Shown: positions 1 through 9,566 of the stretch, piece by piece
How positions within the stretch are numbered: the stretch's first letter is position 1
Layout: every line of letters starts with the position of its first letter
DNA from: an uncultured Pelagibacteraceae bacterium
GTDB taxonomy: Bacteria > Pseudomonadota > Alphaproteobacteria > Pelagibacterales > Pelagibacteraceae
Assembly: GCA_902571915.1 (NCBI GenBank)
Contig: CACGDY010000001.1
Coordinates: 186,001-250,000 of the forward strand
Reading direction: 5' to 3'
DNA: 64,000 bases
Notes under the pieces: model-generated
The model's input: the letters and a program-made list of their open reading frames with translations, nothing else
Told to the model about the DNA's origin: nothing
Databases searched by the model: none
Program-made: the position numbers and the translations under genes

Positions 1-1
1 T

Positions 2-1255
2 GATTCATTATCAAAATTAGAGAAAAGAACTGCTTACACTTTAGTTTTACCAGCAGTATTACTAGTTTTTGCAATTGTATTATTTCCCATTTTTGCAAAT
101 GTGTGGATAAGTTTTAAAGATATTGAATTAAAAGATATAAGAATTCCAGAACCTAGAGCAAAAAAAATAGTTAAAACAATTTCAAATAACGATTCAGAAT
201 TAAAGATAATTTACAAATTACGAAATAGTTCATTAATTCAAGAAATAAGAAATGTTAAATTTCAAGACAAATTTCCTAAAAATATTTCACCTGTAAATCT
301 TGATTCTAGATGTAACTTTAACTCTAAAAAAATTATCTGTGAATTTGGAAACTGGGAAGCAAAATATAGAGAGAATTTTGAAATTACAATTACAAGTGTC
401 AATGGTGAAAAAATTGATGAAAATATTATTAAATCACAAAAACCTATTTTAAGTGGAAAAGCAAATAATCCATTACTAACAACAAATTTTACAATAAATA
501 ACTTTAAAAAAGTTTTTTATGAAAATGAATTTGTTGAATTACTTTTAACCACATTTTACTTCACTTTTTTTGGAACAGTCGGAGCTATAATTTTTGGAAT
601 AATGGCAGCCCAATTAGTCAACCAAAATATTCAAGGCCGAAACTATATGCGTGGAATTTTACTTTTTCCCTATGTTGGACCAGTAGTTGCTCTAGCATAT
701 ACATGGACGCTTTTATTAGATCCAAATAGTGGAACTTTAAATGCATTATTAGTTAATTTTAATGTATTAGAAGCACCAATTAATTTATTGGGTCAGAAAT
801 ATATAGTAATGAGTTTTTTGGGTTTTGAATTTAAATTAAGGTTAGCGTTAACTACAGTTATATTTTTTGAAATTTGGAGATATTTTCCTTTAGCTTTTTT
901 ATTTATTTTAGCAAGACTTCAAGCTATTCCGCAAACTTTGTATGAAGCAGCTGAGGTAGATGGAGCAAGTCCAATTCAAAAATTTATACATATTACACTA
1001 CCCCAAATTACAGCAATAATTTCTATTTTATTTATGATTAGATTTATTTGGAACTTTAATAAATTTGAAGATATTTTTTTATTAACGGGTGGGGCATCCG
1101 GAACAAGAACATTACCTATCAATGTTTATCAACAAGGTTTTGCGGTCTCAGATATTGGTATGGGTTCTGCAGTTTCAATAGTCATAGTAATGTTACTTAT
1201 CTCTTTTATGATAATTTATTTTAAATTGATTGGAAAAAAAGCAAATGAAGTTTAA
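2..1255 (+). CDS. sugar ABC transporter permease, MalF-like (5' partial, open at window edge)
   Basis: Frame of the 101..1255 ORF is open back to base 2 (DSLSKLEKRTAYTLVLPAVLLVFAIVLFPIFANVWISF...). Binding-protein-dependent permease EAA loop 'EAAEVDGASPIQKFIHITLPQI'. Confidence 0.9.
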   Translation, partial: DSLSKLEKRTAYTLVLPAVLLVFAIVLFPIFANVWISFKDIELKDIRIPEPRAKKIVKTISNNDSELKIIYKLRNSSLIQEIRNVKFQDKFPKNISPVNLDSRCNFNSKKIICEFGNWEAKYRENFEITITSVNGEKIDENIIKSQKPILSGKANNPLLTTNFTINNFKKVFYENEFVELLLTTFYFTFFGTVGAIIFGIMAAQLVNQNIQGRNYMRGILLFPYVGPVVALAYTWTLLLDPNSGTLNALLVNFNVLEAPINLLGQKYIVMSFLGFEFKLRLALTTVIFFEIWRYFPLAFLFILARLQAIPQTLYEAAEVDGASPIQKFIHITLPQITAIISILFMIRFIWNFNKFEDIFLLTGGASGTRTLPINVYQQGFAVSDIGMGSAVSIVIVMLLISFMIIYFKLIGKKANEV

Positions 1256-2438
1256 ATCTCTAGCAATATTTTTAGTTATTTCATCATTCTTTCTTACTTG
1301 TGTTTTGTCTATATGGAAAATTATGTCTACACTTCAAGGTGTAAACTTTACTAATTTAAATATTACCCAAATATTTCTTACTAGTATCTTTTTATCTTTA
1401 TCATTTGTATTAATTGGAAATAAGATAAATCATTTGTTTAAGATTATCACATTATCACTGATATTTTCAATTTCATATTATTACTCAAATGAGACATTTA
1501 CGTATTGGTATATATTTGGAGTTTTTTTAATTACTTTATTTTTTACTAACAAATTAAAGAAATATAGTATGCAATCTTTAAAAGAAGACTTCATAACTGA
1601 AAAAATCATTTTTGATTTTATAACTTTATTTGGCATAGTCTTTTTTGCTTTTGTAATTTTATTTCCTTTTTACATAATGTTAGTTACTAGTTTCAAAACC
1701 CAAATAGCTTTATTAGTTAATCCTTTAGATTTTAGTCTAGACTTCACAAAAAGCTTAACTGAGTTGTTCAAGTCTTACTTTGTAATTTTTGAAACTTATA
1801 ATTTTGGCAGATACATCTTAATTAGTTCAGCTGTCTCAATAGGAACTGTTATTGTAACATTACTATTTGCAATTCCAGCAGCCTATGCAGTTGCTAGATT
1901 AAATTTCTTTGGCAAAAACTTTTTATCAACCTCGATTTTAATTATTTACATGTTTCCAGCTATAGTATTAGTGATCCCTTTATATACTGTGTTTAGTCAA
2001 CTGGGATTAAGAAACTCAATCTTTGGTCTATTGATTGTTTATACGGCCACAACCTTGCCGGTTGCTATTTACATGTTGCAAGGATATTTCAAAAGTATTC
2101 CAAAAGAAATTGAAGATGCTGGCATCATGGATGGTCAAAATTGGTTTGGTATAATTTTAAAGATTATTATTCCTTTAAGTTTGCCTGCTATTGCATCAGT
2201 GGCACTCTATGTTTTTATGATAGCTTGGAATGAATTCCTTTTTTCATTAATGTTTCTTGATAGTCCTAAATCATTTACATTATCTAGAGCCATTCAATAT
2301 CTGAGTGGAGATGCAGAGACACCACGTCAATACTTAATGGCTGGCTCTGTAATAGTTACTTTACCTGTGCTTTTTATTTTTATATATTTTGAGAAATATT
2401 TGGTCAGTGGTCTAACTGCTGGAAGTGTAAAAGAATAA
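1245..2438 (+). CDS. sugar ABC transporter permease, MalG-like
   Basis: Multi-TM protein with EAA-like loop 'IEDAGIMDGQNWFGIILKIIIPLSLPAIA'; ATG at 1245 preferred over upstream TTG; adjacent to MalF-like gene. Confidence 0.9.
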   Translation: MKFKSLAIFLVISSFFLTCVLSIWKIMSTLQGVNFTNLNITQIFLTSIFLSLSFVLIGNKINHLFKIITLSLIFSISYYYSNETFTYWYIFGVFLITLFFTNKLKKYSMQSLKEDFITEKIIFDFITLFGIVFFAFVILFPFYIMLVTSFKTQIALLVNPLDFSLDFTKSLTELFKSYFVIFETYNFGRYILISSAVSIGTVIVTLLFAIPAAYAVARLNFFGKNFLSTSILIIYMFPAIVLVIPLYTVFSQLGLRNSIFGLLIVYTATTLPVAIYMLQGYFKSIPKEIEDAGIMDGQNWFGIILKIIIPLSLPAIASVALYVFMIAWNEFLFSLMFLDSPKSFTLSRAIQYLSGDAETPRQYLMAGSVIVTLPVLFIFIYFEKYLVSGLTAGSVKE

Positions 2439-2461
2439 TTTTTGGAGGTCTTAATTAAAAT

Positions 2462-3790
2462 ATGAAAAAGATATCAACAATTTTATTTATTACATTATTC
2501 ATACCCAATCTTCTGTTAGCTAAAGATCCTAAAAGTTCCTATCCTACTTTTACTAAATGGTTATTGGATAATGGATATAATCAATATGTAGATATTGATG
2601 CAAAAGGAGTTCCAAGACATAATTTGAAACTTAGAGTAAGTGAAAGGTTATGGAAGATTCCTTATAAAATGAATCCTAATCGAGATACATTAATATATTA
2701 TTTTTATAGATATAATTTTAGTCATTTAACTGGTGATCCCAACACATACTCATGGAAACCAATCGAAATTAAACCCGCTAATAAACCTTATAAATTTGAA
2801 TTTGATCTCCAAGAAGATAAATTTATAAAAAAACAACTCAAAACAAAAGGTTTAGTTAGTTATTTATATTATCAAGATGGCAAAGTTTTAATCGATGAAA
2901 TTTCACCCGATGAAAAGCTAGGGGAATTTATTAAAGATGATACAAGGTTAATTTCAATGTCGATGGGTAAATCTGTGATGTCTTACATTCTAGGTCATGC
3001 AATATGTGATGGTTATATAGATAATATTGATAGTACTATTAATGATTGGCCTGTTTTAGAAAATACACTTTATAATAATCAAAAATTAATTGATATGTTG
3101 AATATGGCTCCTGGTGACCAAAAAGTTATTTACGAATGGTCAGATGGCGCAGGCATAAGGGCAGACAATGATTACGATTATCAGGTAAATAATATTTATA
3201 CTACATTAGGTTTTTATTTTCAAAATACTGAAAAATCAAAAAGCGTTTATAACTACAATGGTTTTATTACAATGATACTTAAAAATTATATAAGACATAA
3301 AACTGGTGATAATTATAAAGTATTATTAAACAAAATTTTTCAAAATAAAGTTAAAAACGAATATAACGTTCAGTTTGTTGAAATGAACAGTGGCTCTGAA
3401 GAATGGGGAATAGGTGATTCTATGGTCCGGTTAACAAGACATGACTGGCTTAGACTTGCTAAAGCTATGATGGACGATTATCAAAATGATACATGCGTAG
3501 GAAATTACTTGAAAGAAATACATAAAAGAAGAATTCCTAAAAACTTAGGAGGAGATAAAGATGAACCAGAATTTAATCTGACTTATACATATGGTGGACA
3601 ATTTCATTTTGATTATCCTGGTTTGAAAAATAGAGTTGTATTTGGTTTAGGTGGTAGAGGAGGACAAGCAATTTTAATAGATGTGGAAAATTCCAGAATA
3701 GTCGTAATTAATTCAATTCAATATAATAATGGTAAATACAAATATAATGTTAAAAAACTTTTAATAGATCCAATAAAAAACGGTAGATAA
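2462..3790 (+). CDS. secreted serine hydrolase, beta-lactamase/class C family
   Basis: Signal peptide; SxxK-type 'SMGKSVMSYILGHAI'; GG.GGQ near C-terminus. Confidence 0.75.
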   Translation: MKKISTILFITLFIPNLLLAKDPKSSYPTFTKWLLDNGYNQYVDIDAKGVPRHNLKLRVSERLWKIPYKMNPNRDTLIYYFYRYNFSHLTGDPNTYSWKPIEIKPANKPYKFEFDLQEDKFIKKQLKTKGLVSYLYYQDGKVLIDEISPDEKLGEFIKDDTRLISMSMGKSVMSYILGHAICDGYIDNIDSTINDWPVLENTLYNNQKLIDMLNMAPGDQKVIYEWSDGAGIRADNDYDYQVNNIYTTLGFYFQNTEKSKSVYNYNGFITMILKNYIRHKTGDNYKVLLNKIFQNKVKNEYNVQFVEMNSGSEEWGIGDSMVRLTRHDWLRLAKAMMDDYQNDTCVGNYLKEIHKRRIPKNLGGDKDEPEFNLTYTYGGQFHFDYPGLKNRVVFGLGGRGGQAILIDVENSRIVVINSIQYNNGKYKYNVKKLLIDPIKNGR

Positions 3791-3799
3791 AATTAACTT

Positions 3800-4189
3800 A
3801 TGATTGAACAAGTTAGTATTTATTTAACAGCGATGATTCTTGGGATAATGTTATTTTTCTCGTTTGTGATTGCTCCAGTAGTATTTACTACTCTAGATGA
3901 AGATAATGCTCGAAAGTTTATAAGAAGGATATTTCCTTTTTATTATAATGTTAATTTAGCGATTAGCTTTATTGTTCTACTACTATTTTTATTTTTAAGT
4001 AAATTAGGTGTTGATTTTTATTTAATCTTATTAATCACAATTTTATTTGCTATATCAAACTATTTATTAATGCCGTTAATTAATAAATATAGAGATGAAA
4101 AACAGGATAAAAAATTCAAATATTCACACTTTATCTCAGTAGTAATTAATTTTGTTCAAATGATTTGTTTGGTATTTCTTTTAATTTAA
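3800..4189 (+). CDS. small membrane protein, DUF4149-like
   Basis: Four predicted TM segments, 'FSFVIAPVVFTTL' pattern. Confidence 0.55.
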   Translation: MIEQVSIYLTAMILGIMLFFSFVIAPVVFTTLDEDNARKFIRRIFPFYYNVNLAISFIVLLLFLFLSKLGVDFYLILLITILFAISNYLLMPLINKYRDEKQDKKFKYSHFISVVINFVQMICLVFLLI

Positions 4190-4314
4190 AAGTTTTTTAT
4201 CTTTTTTACTTTTTATTTCATTTTTTTGATCACAATATTTCTTAAAAACATAAGCTGTTGATACCCCACCAATTAGTATTAATTTTAATATCTTTAATTT
4301 AATAAGTGTTTTAA

Positions 4315-4524
4315 TCATGATTTAATATCAAACCTTTCTAATAAAAATTGAATTACTAAATTATAGAAAAATACAAAACAAAAAATATAAAATAGAAAAA
4401 TTACTTCTTTGGAATTAAAGAGGTATCCAGTTGCGGTTAAAAGCACAAAAAATAGGCTAATTGATAAAGCAAGCTTTGCCTGTGATTTCTTTTTTAAGTG
4501 AGATTTAACAATATTGCTTTTCAT
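4315..4524 (-). CDS. small hypothetical membrane protein
   Basis: 69 aa ORF with two hydrophobic segments in an otherwise intergenic region. Confidence 0.4.
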   Translation of the reverse strand: MKSNIVKSHLKKKSQAKLALSISLFFVLLTATGYLFNSKEVIFLFYIFCFVFFYNLVIQFLLERFDIKS

Positions 4525-4652
4525 TAAATAATAATAACTATTAAAGATATTTATTCATCATGAATTTTGTCCTACCTAGACATTTGAATTATAATGTTTT
4601 AAAATTTTAGCACTCATTTCTTGAATTTTTGAGGTATTAATGATTATTTGTT

Positions 4653-6761
4653 GTGAAAAATATTTATAAAATTCATTACATCATATTTTTTTTAGCTTTA
4701 TTTTTTTCTAAAGCTATAGCGGAGCCAACCTTTGTGCAAAGTAAATCACTTGACTCGAACTTTTATTTGGGACTTAACTTTAATAATGATGGTACAAAAA
4801 TGTATACTGTAAATGCTGGAGCATCGGATGCAGTTATCGAACATATATTAACTACCCCATATGACATTTCAACGGCAATCGTAAATAACACTTTTGGAGT
4901 AAGTAGAGGTGGTGATACACAAGCAACACAAGTAGTGTTCAATAACGATGGAACAAAAATGTTTATTGTTAACCATGCTGGTAGAAAGTCAGTAGATTAC
5001 TACTCACTAAGCACTGCATTTGATGTTTCAACTGCTACATTTGATGGCGAATATTTTATCTCTGGTCAAGAAAAGAGAGCAAATTCAATTGCATTTAATA
5101 ATGATGGTACCAGAATGTTTATTGCTGGTGTAGGAAATAATTCACAAGTGCGTATTCATGAATATTCACTAAGCACAGGATTTGATCTTAGCTCCACAGT
5201 TACTCATCTTAATACTCAAGACCTAATTTCTTTTCAAAATCACATAGATGGAGTTACTTTTAATTACGATGGTACTAAAATGTATACAATTACACATATG
5301 AATAAAGATGGAACAGAAGCACAAGATTTGATGAATCAGTTTAAATTAACTACACCTTATGATGTTTCTACTTTATCACTTGAAGGCACTTATACTGTAA
5401 GTTCTGTTAGTGGAGATTCAAGAGAAGTTGTGTTTAGTAATGATGGAAGTAAAATGTTTATCATTGATGATGATAATGATAAAGTTCATGAATTTAACCT
5501 AAGTTGTAATTGGAGCGTAATTGATGGTGCTTGTGATGATCCAATAACTACCTCTGATGGGGGTAAAGATATTTTAAGCTCAATCGAGTCTCAAACTGCA
5601 ACAGCGAAACAAATTGCTATCCACGCAAGTACTCCAGTTCTTAACCGTATGTATTGGTTAAGAAGACATAGAACTAATGATCAATTAAGTAACCAAAATA
5701 TTAGACTAAACTTTTCTAATTCCATGGTGGCATCGCTTTCTAACATTATTCCTATATCAAATAAAACAAATGAAGTTCTAGACAAATTATCAGATGATTG
5801 GTCATTTTGGAGTGAAGGTAGTGTAAGTATCGGTAGAACTGGAGATACATCCACTTCATCATCAAAGAAAATTAATACCAAAGGTATTACACTTGGCATG
5901 GATAAAAAGATAAACAAAAATAGATTATATGGTTATGCTCTTAGATTTGGTAATGATGATGTTGATGTAGGTACATCTGGAACTAATTTAGATACTGAGT
6001 CTTTTAGTTTATCTGTTTATGGAACTTTTCCTCACAATGACGAAAAATTTACCGAAGGTATTCTTGGAGTAAGCACATTGAAGACTGATCATGTTAGAAA
6101 AGGGGGAGGAAGCACTAGAACTGGAGTGAGAGATGGTGTACAAATATTTGGTTCACTTAACTACTTAACAACATATAAAAAAGAAGATTTTAATATTACT
6201 CCTAATTTTAGAATTGATTTAAGTTATACAGAATTGTCCGAATATATAGAAAAAGGTGCCGCAGCTTTAGTTTATAAATCTCAATCAATTGAGACTGGAA
6301 TGATATCTGCTGGTTTTACCATAAGTGATGTTTTAAATTTTAATACTTTTACATTTAAACCAAATGGTGGCTTAGAGCTTGGAGTAGATTTTAGTCCGTC
6401 TTCAGATGCTACTTATCATTACCTATCGGAAACTACTGAATATACAAAATCTATCAGTCAAGACTCAAAAAATTTAAGAGCAAATATTGGATACGATTTA
6501 GTAACCGATAATGGTTTTTCTATAATGACTATTTATGAAAGAAATCAGAGTGACAATGCTCATAGCGATACTTTATATTTAGGATTTGGTTATATACCAG
6601 CAGAAAATATTGAATATGCTATGACTTTAGATAATGACAAAGCATCTTTGAGTTACAAGAGGGATTTAAATGGTTTCGATATCAGAATGAGTTCAAATTA
6701 TAGCTTGATGAATCAAATACCTGAATATGGTGCAACCCTTGAAGTTGTAAATACATTTTAA
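4653..6761 (+). CDS. outer-membrane protein: N-terminal beta-propeller-like repeats plus C-terminal autotransporter-like beta-barrel (paralog of 20353..22497)
   Basis: Signal peptide; repeated 'F..DGTKM(F/Y)...' blades; C-terminal barrel ending in F. Confidence 0.7.
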   Translation: MKNIYKIHYIIFFLALFFSKAIAEPTFVQSKSLDSNFYLGLNFNNDGTKMYTVNAGASDAVIEHILTTPYDISTAIVNNTFGVSRGGDTQATQVVFNNDGTKMFIVNHAGRKSVDYYSLSTAFDVSTATFDGEYFISGQEKRANSIAFNNDGTRMFIAGVGNNSQVRIHEYSLSTGFDLSSTVTHLNTQDLISFQNHIDGVTFNYDGTKMYTITHMNKDGTEAQDLMNQFKLTTPYDVSTLSLEGTYTVSSVSGDSREVVFSNDGSKMFIIDDDNDKVHEFNLSCNWSVIDGACDDPITTSDGGKDILSSIESQTATAKQIAIHASTPVLNRMYWLRRHRTNDQLSNQNIRLNFSNSMVASLSNIIPISNKTNEVLDKLSDDWSFWSEGSVSIGRTGDTSTSSSKKINTKGITLGMDKKINKNRLYGYALRFGNDDVDVGTSGTNLDTESFSLSVYGTFPHNDEKFTEGILGVSTLKTDHVRKGGGSTRTGVRDGVQIFGSLNYLTTYKKEDFNITPNFRIDLSYTELSEYIEKGAAALVYKSQSIETGMISAGFTISDVLNFNTFTFKPNGGLELGVDFSPSSDATYHYLSETTEYTKSISQDSKNLRANIGYDLVTDNGFSIMTIYERNQSDNAHSDTLYLGFGYIPAENIEYAMTLDNDKASLSYKRDLNGFDIRMSSNYSLMNQIPEYGATLEVVNTF

Positions 6762-6795
6762 TAAATTTAACTAAAATTCTATAAGATAGTATGGG

Positions 6796-6938
6796 ATAAC
6801 TAGAACTCGACTAGAAACTTGGGAGATAAAATAAAAAAAATTTACTTATTAACCTTGTTCAATTATAAATATTTACATTACCATTCATGAAATTCAAAAA
6901 TACCCTAGTTGTGAAATTGGTAGACACGAAGGAGTTAT
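6796..6938 (+). repeat. decayed duplicate of tRNA-Leu upstream region plus 5' end of tRNA-Leu
   Basis: Aligns with 9329-9464; tRNA portion 'accctagttgtgaaattggtagacacgaaggagttatat' differs from intact tRNA 5' part at about 6 of 38 positions. Confidence 0.85.
6841..6869 (+). promoter_or_regulatory. predicted sigma70-type promoter (copy of tRNA-Leu promoter)
   Basis: TTTACT-17 nt-TATAAA; identical boxes and spacing to 9365-9393. Confidence 0.5.
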
Positions 6939-7322
6939 ATGGCTGATGTTAAGATAAATTCAAATAGAAGTTTTGGAATAGTTTTTTTTATAGTTTTTAT
7001 ACTTATAGCTATTTACCCTTTAACCTACCATGGAGAAATAAGAATTTGGTCTTTAATAATTTCTTTGACCTTTCTAGTCTTAGCTTTATTAAATTCTAAA
7101 ATTTTAACTCCTTTTAATAAACTATGGTTTAAATTTGGAATAATTTTAGGCAAAATTATTTCGCCAGTAATAATGGGTTTAATATATTTTTTTGTAGTAA
7201 CACCTATAGGTTTGACAATGAGATTGTTGGGGAAAGATATACTAAATTTAAAATATAATAAGAATAAATCTTATTGGTCCGAAAAAAATGGTCCAAAAAG
7301 TAAGATGAAAAATCAATTTTAA
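6939..7322 (+). CDS. SxtJ-family membrane protein
   Basis: Hydrophobic 127 aa protein ending '..NKNKSYWSEK', immediately 5' of a DUF5989-like ORF and a carbamoyltransferase. Confidence 0.65.
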   Translation: MADVKINSNRSFGIVFFIVFILIAIYPLTYHGEIRIWSLIISLTFLVLALLNSKILTPFNKLWFKFGIILGKIISPVIMGLIYFFVVTPIGLTMRLLGKDILNLKYNKNKSYWSEKNGPKSKMKNQF

Positions 7323-7323
7323 T

Positions 7324-7473
7324 ATGAGTTTTATAAAAGAATTTTGGGAATTTCTAAAAGTTAGAAAAAAATATTGGCTTTTACCAATTATAATTGTTTT
7401 AGCACTATTTGGAGGTTTAATAGTATTAACCCAAGGTTCAGCTGTAGCTCCATTTATTTACACAATTTTTTAA
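7324..7473 (+). CDS. DUF5989-like small membrane protein (49 aa)
   Basis: MSFIKEFWEFLKVRKKYWLLPIIIVLALFGGLIVLTQGSAVAPFIYTIF; below the ORF-track cutoff but in the expected SxtJ/DUF5989/carbamoyltransferase order. Confidence 0.7.
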   Translation: MSFIKEFWEFLKVRKKYWLLPIIIVLALFGGLIVLTQGSAVAPFIYTIF

Positions 7474-7474
7474 A

Positions 7475-9310
7475 GTGAGTTCTATTTTAGGCATTTCAGC
7501 GTTCTATCATGACAGTGCGGCTTGTATTTTAAAAGATGGAAAAATAATTGCAGCTGCCCAAGAGGAAAGATTTACAAGAAAAAAACATGACTCAAATTAC
7601 CCCTTTAATGCAATCGAATTTGTTTTAAAATATGCAAATCTAAGATTAAGCGAGGTGAACGATGTAGTCTTTTTTGAAAAACCTTTTTTGAAATTTGAAA
7701 GATTGTTAGAAACCTATGTAGCTTTTGCCCCTAAAGGTTTCATTTCTTTTTCAAAGGCAATGCCTTTATGGATAAAAGAAAAACTTTTTCAAAAAAATCT
7801 ATTATTTAATAAGCTTAAAAAACATGACTCAAATTATAAATCTGATAAAAATATTTTTTTTTCAGAGCATCATTTAAGTCATGCTGCAAGTGCTTTTTTT
7901 CCATCTCCTTTTAATGAAGCAGTTATCTTAACAGCTGATGGAGTAGGAGAATGGGCAACAACTACTGTAGCTATTGGCAAGAATAATAATCTAGAAATAA
8001 AAAAAGAAATTCATTTTCCTCACTCTTTAGGATTACTTTATTCAGCATTTACTTATTATATAGGATTCAAAGTAAATAGTGGTGAATATAAATTAATGGG
8101 ATTAGCTCCTTATGGGAGTCCTATTTATGAAGATAAGATAAAACAAATTATTGATTTAAAAGAAGACGGAACTTTTAGACTGGATCAAAAATATTTTAAT
8201 TACGCTACAGGGCTAACAATGACTAATAAAAAATTTGATAATTTATTTGGTCAAAACCCTCGCAATCCAGAGAAAGAAAAGATAACCCAATTTCATATGG
8301 ATATAGCAGCCTCTATTCAAAAAGTTACTGAAGAGATCATGATTAATTTGGCAAAATCAATTCGAAAAGAATATGGTATAAAGAATTTATGTTTAGCTGG
8401 TGGTGTAGCCCTAAATTGCGTTGCTAATGGAAAAATTCTTAAAGAAAAAATCTTTGATAATATTTGGATTCAGCCTGCAGCTGGCGATGCAGGTGGCTCA
8501 TTAGGCGCAGCTCTAGCACTATGGTATATTGATCAAAAGAATAAAAGATCAGTAAACCCTAAAGATGATATGAAAGGCTCATATCTAGGAACTGAGTTCA
8601 CTCAAGATGAAATTGAAAAAGAATTAAAAACTTTAGGAGCAAATTTTGAAACTTTAAAATACAATCAATTAATTGAAAAAACTGCTGAATTATTATCAAA
8701 CCAAAAAGCAATTGGATGGTTTCAGGGAAGAATGGAATTTGGCCCTAGGGCTTTAGGAAGCAGGTCAATCTTGGGAGATCCAAGATCTGATGACATGCAA
8801 AAAAATCTTAATTTAAAAGTTAAATATAGAGAGAGCTTCAGACCATTTGCTCCATCTATTTTAAGAGAAGATCTATCTAATTGGTTTAATCTTGATGTAG
8901 ATAGTCCATACATGCTTTTAGTTTCAGATATAAATTTTGAAAAGAAAATAGATATGACCGAAGAGCAAAAAAAACTTTTTGGTATTGACAAGTTAAATAT
9001 CAAAAGATCACAAATACCTGCAGTAACTCACGTAGATTATTCTTCAAGGATACAAACAGTAACGAGAGAAACCAATAAAAGTTATTATGATTTAATTTCT
9101 AAATTTAAAGAAAAAACAGGATGCCCTGTTGTTGTAAATACTTCATTTAATGTGAGAGGTGAACCTATTGTAAACACTCCTACTGATGCTTTTAATTGTT
9201 TTATTGGCACAGAATTAGATTACTTGATAATAGGTAATTGCATACTAGACAAATTAAAACAAGATCTAAGCCTTAAAAAAGACTACAATGAAAAGTTTGA
9301 GTTAGATTAA
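7475..9310 (+). CDS. carbamoyltransferase, NodU/CmcH (SxtI-like) family
   Basis: 'ILGISAFYHDSAACILKDGKIIAAAQEERFTRKKHD' N-terminus; 'GWFQGRMEFGPRALGSRSILGDPR' C-terminal motif; GTG start. Confidence 0.95.
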   Translation: MSSILGISAFYHDSAACILKDGKIIAAAQEERFTRKKHDSNYPFNAIEFVLKYANLRLSEVNDVVFFEKPFLKFERLLETYVAFAPKGFISFSKAMPLWIKEKLFQKNLLFNKLKKHDSNYKSDKNIFFSEHHLSHAASAFFPSPFNEAVILTADGVGEWATTTVAIGKNNNLEIKKEIHFPHSLGLLYSAFTYYIGFKVNSGEYKLMGLAPYGSPIYEDKIKQIIDLKEDGTFRLDQKYFNYATGLTMTNKKFDNLFGQNPRNPEKEKITQFHMDIAASIQKVTEEIMINLAKSIRKEYGIKNLCLAGGVALNCVANGKILKEKIFDNIWIQPAAGDAGGSLGAALALWYIDQKNKRSVNPKDDMKGSYLGTEFTQDEIEKELKTLGANFETLKYNQLIEKTAELLSNQKAIGWFQGRMEFGPRALGSRSILGDPRSDDMQKNLNLKVKYRESFRPFAPSILREDLSNWFNLDVDSPYMLLVSDINFEKKIDMTEEQKKLFGIDKLNIKRSQIPAVTHVDYSSRIQTVTRETNKSYYDLISKFKEKTGCPVVVNTSFNVRGEPIVNTPTDAFNCFIGTELDYLIIGNCILDKLKQDLSLKKDYNEKFELD

Positions 9311-9364
9311 TCAGATTTTTTTACAATAGAAATAACTAGAACCTGGGCAGATAAAATAAAAAAT

Positions 9365-9393
9365 TTTACTTATTTCTCTTGTTCAATTATAAA
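9365..9393 (+). promoter_or_regulatory. predicted native tRNA-Leu promoter, now upstream of attL and integrase
   Basis: TTTACT-17 nt-TATAAA about 33 bp before tRNA position 1; conserved in the 6841-6869 copy. Confidence 0.55.
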
Positions 9394-9422
9394 TATAGGC
9401 ATAAACACTCATGAAATTCATT

Positions 9423-9464
9423 AATGCCCTCGTGGTGAAATTGGTAGACACAAAGGACTTAAAA
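9423..9464 (+). repeat. attL core: direct repeat of tRNA-Leu 5' half
   Basis: 42 bp identical to 18225-18266: aatgccctcgtggtgaaattggtagacacaaaggacttaaaa. Confidence 0.95.
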
Positions 9465-9566
9465 GCCGAGGGATTCACAAGTGAGTCAGTCCGTGGTAGT
9501 CTAACGTAGTTTAGATTAAAGCTGATTGCGTTGATTTAAGTTTTGATCTGGCTAGAAGTTAGACAG

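Noticed and set aside
9543-9566. TTG start 8 codons upstream for integrase
   Set aside because: ATG at 9567 is more plausible; upstream codons belong to the att/leader region.
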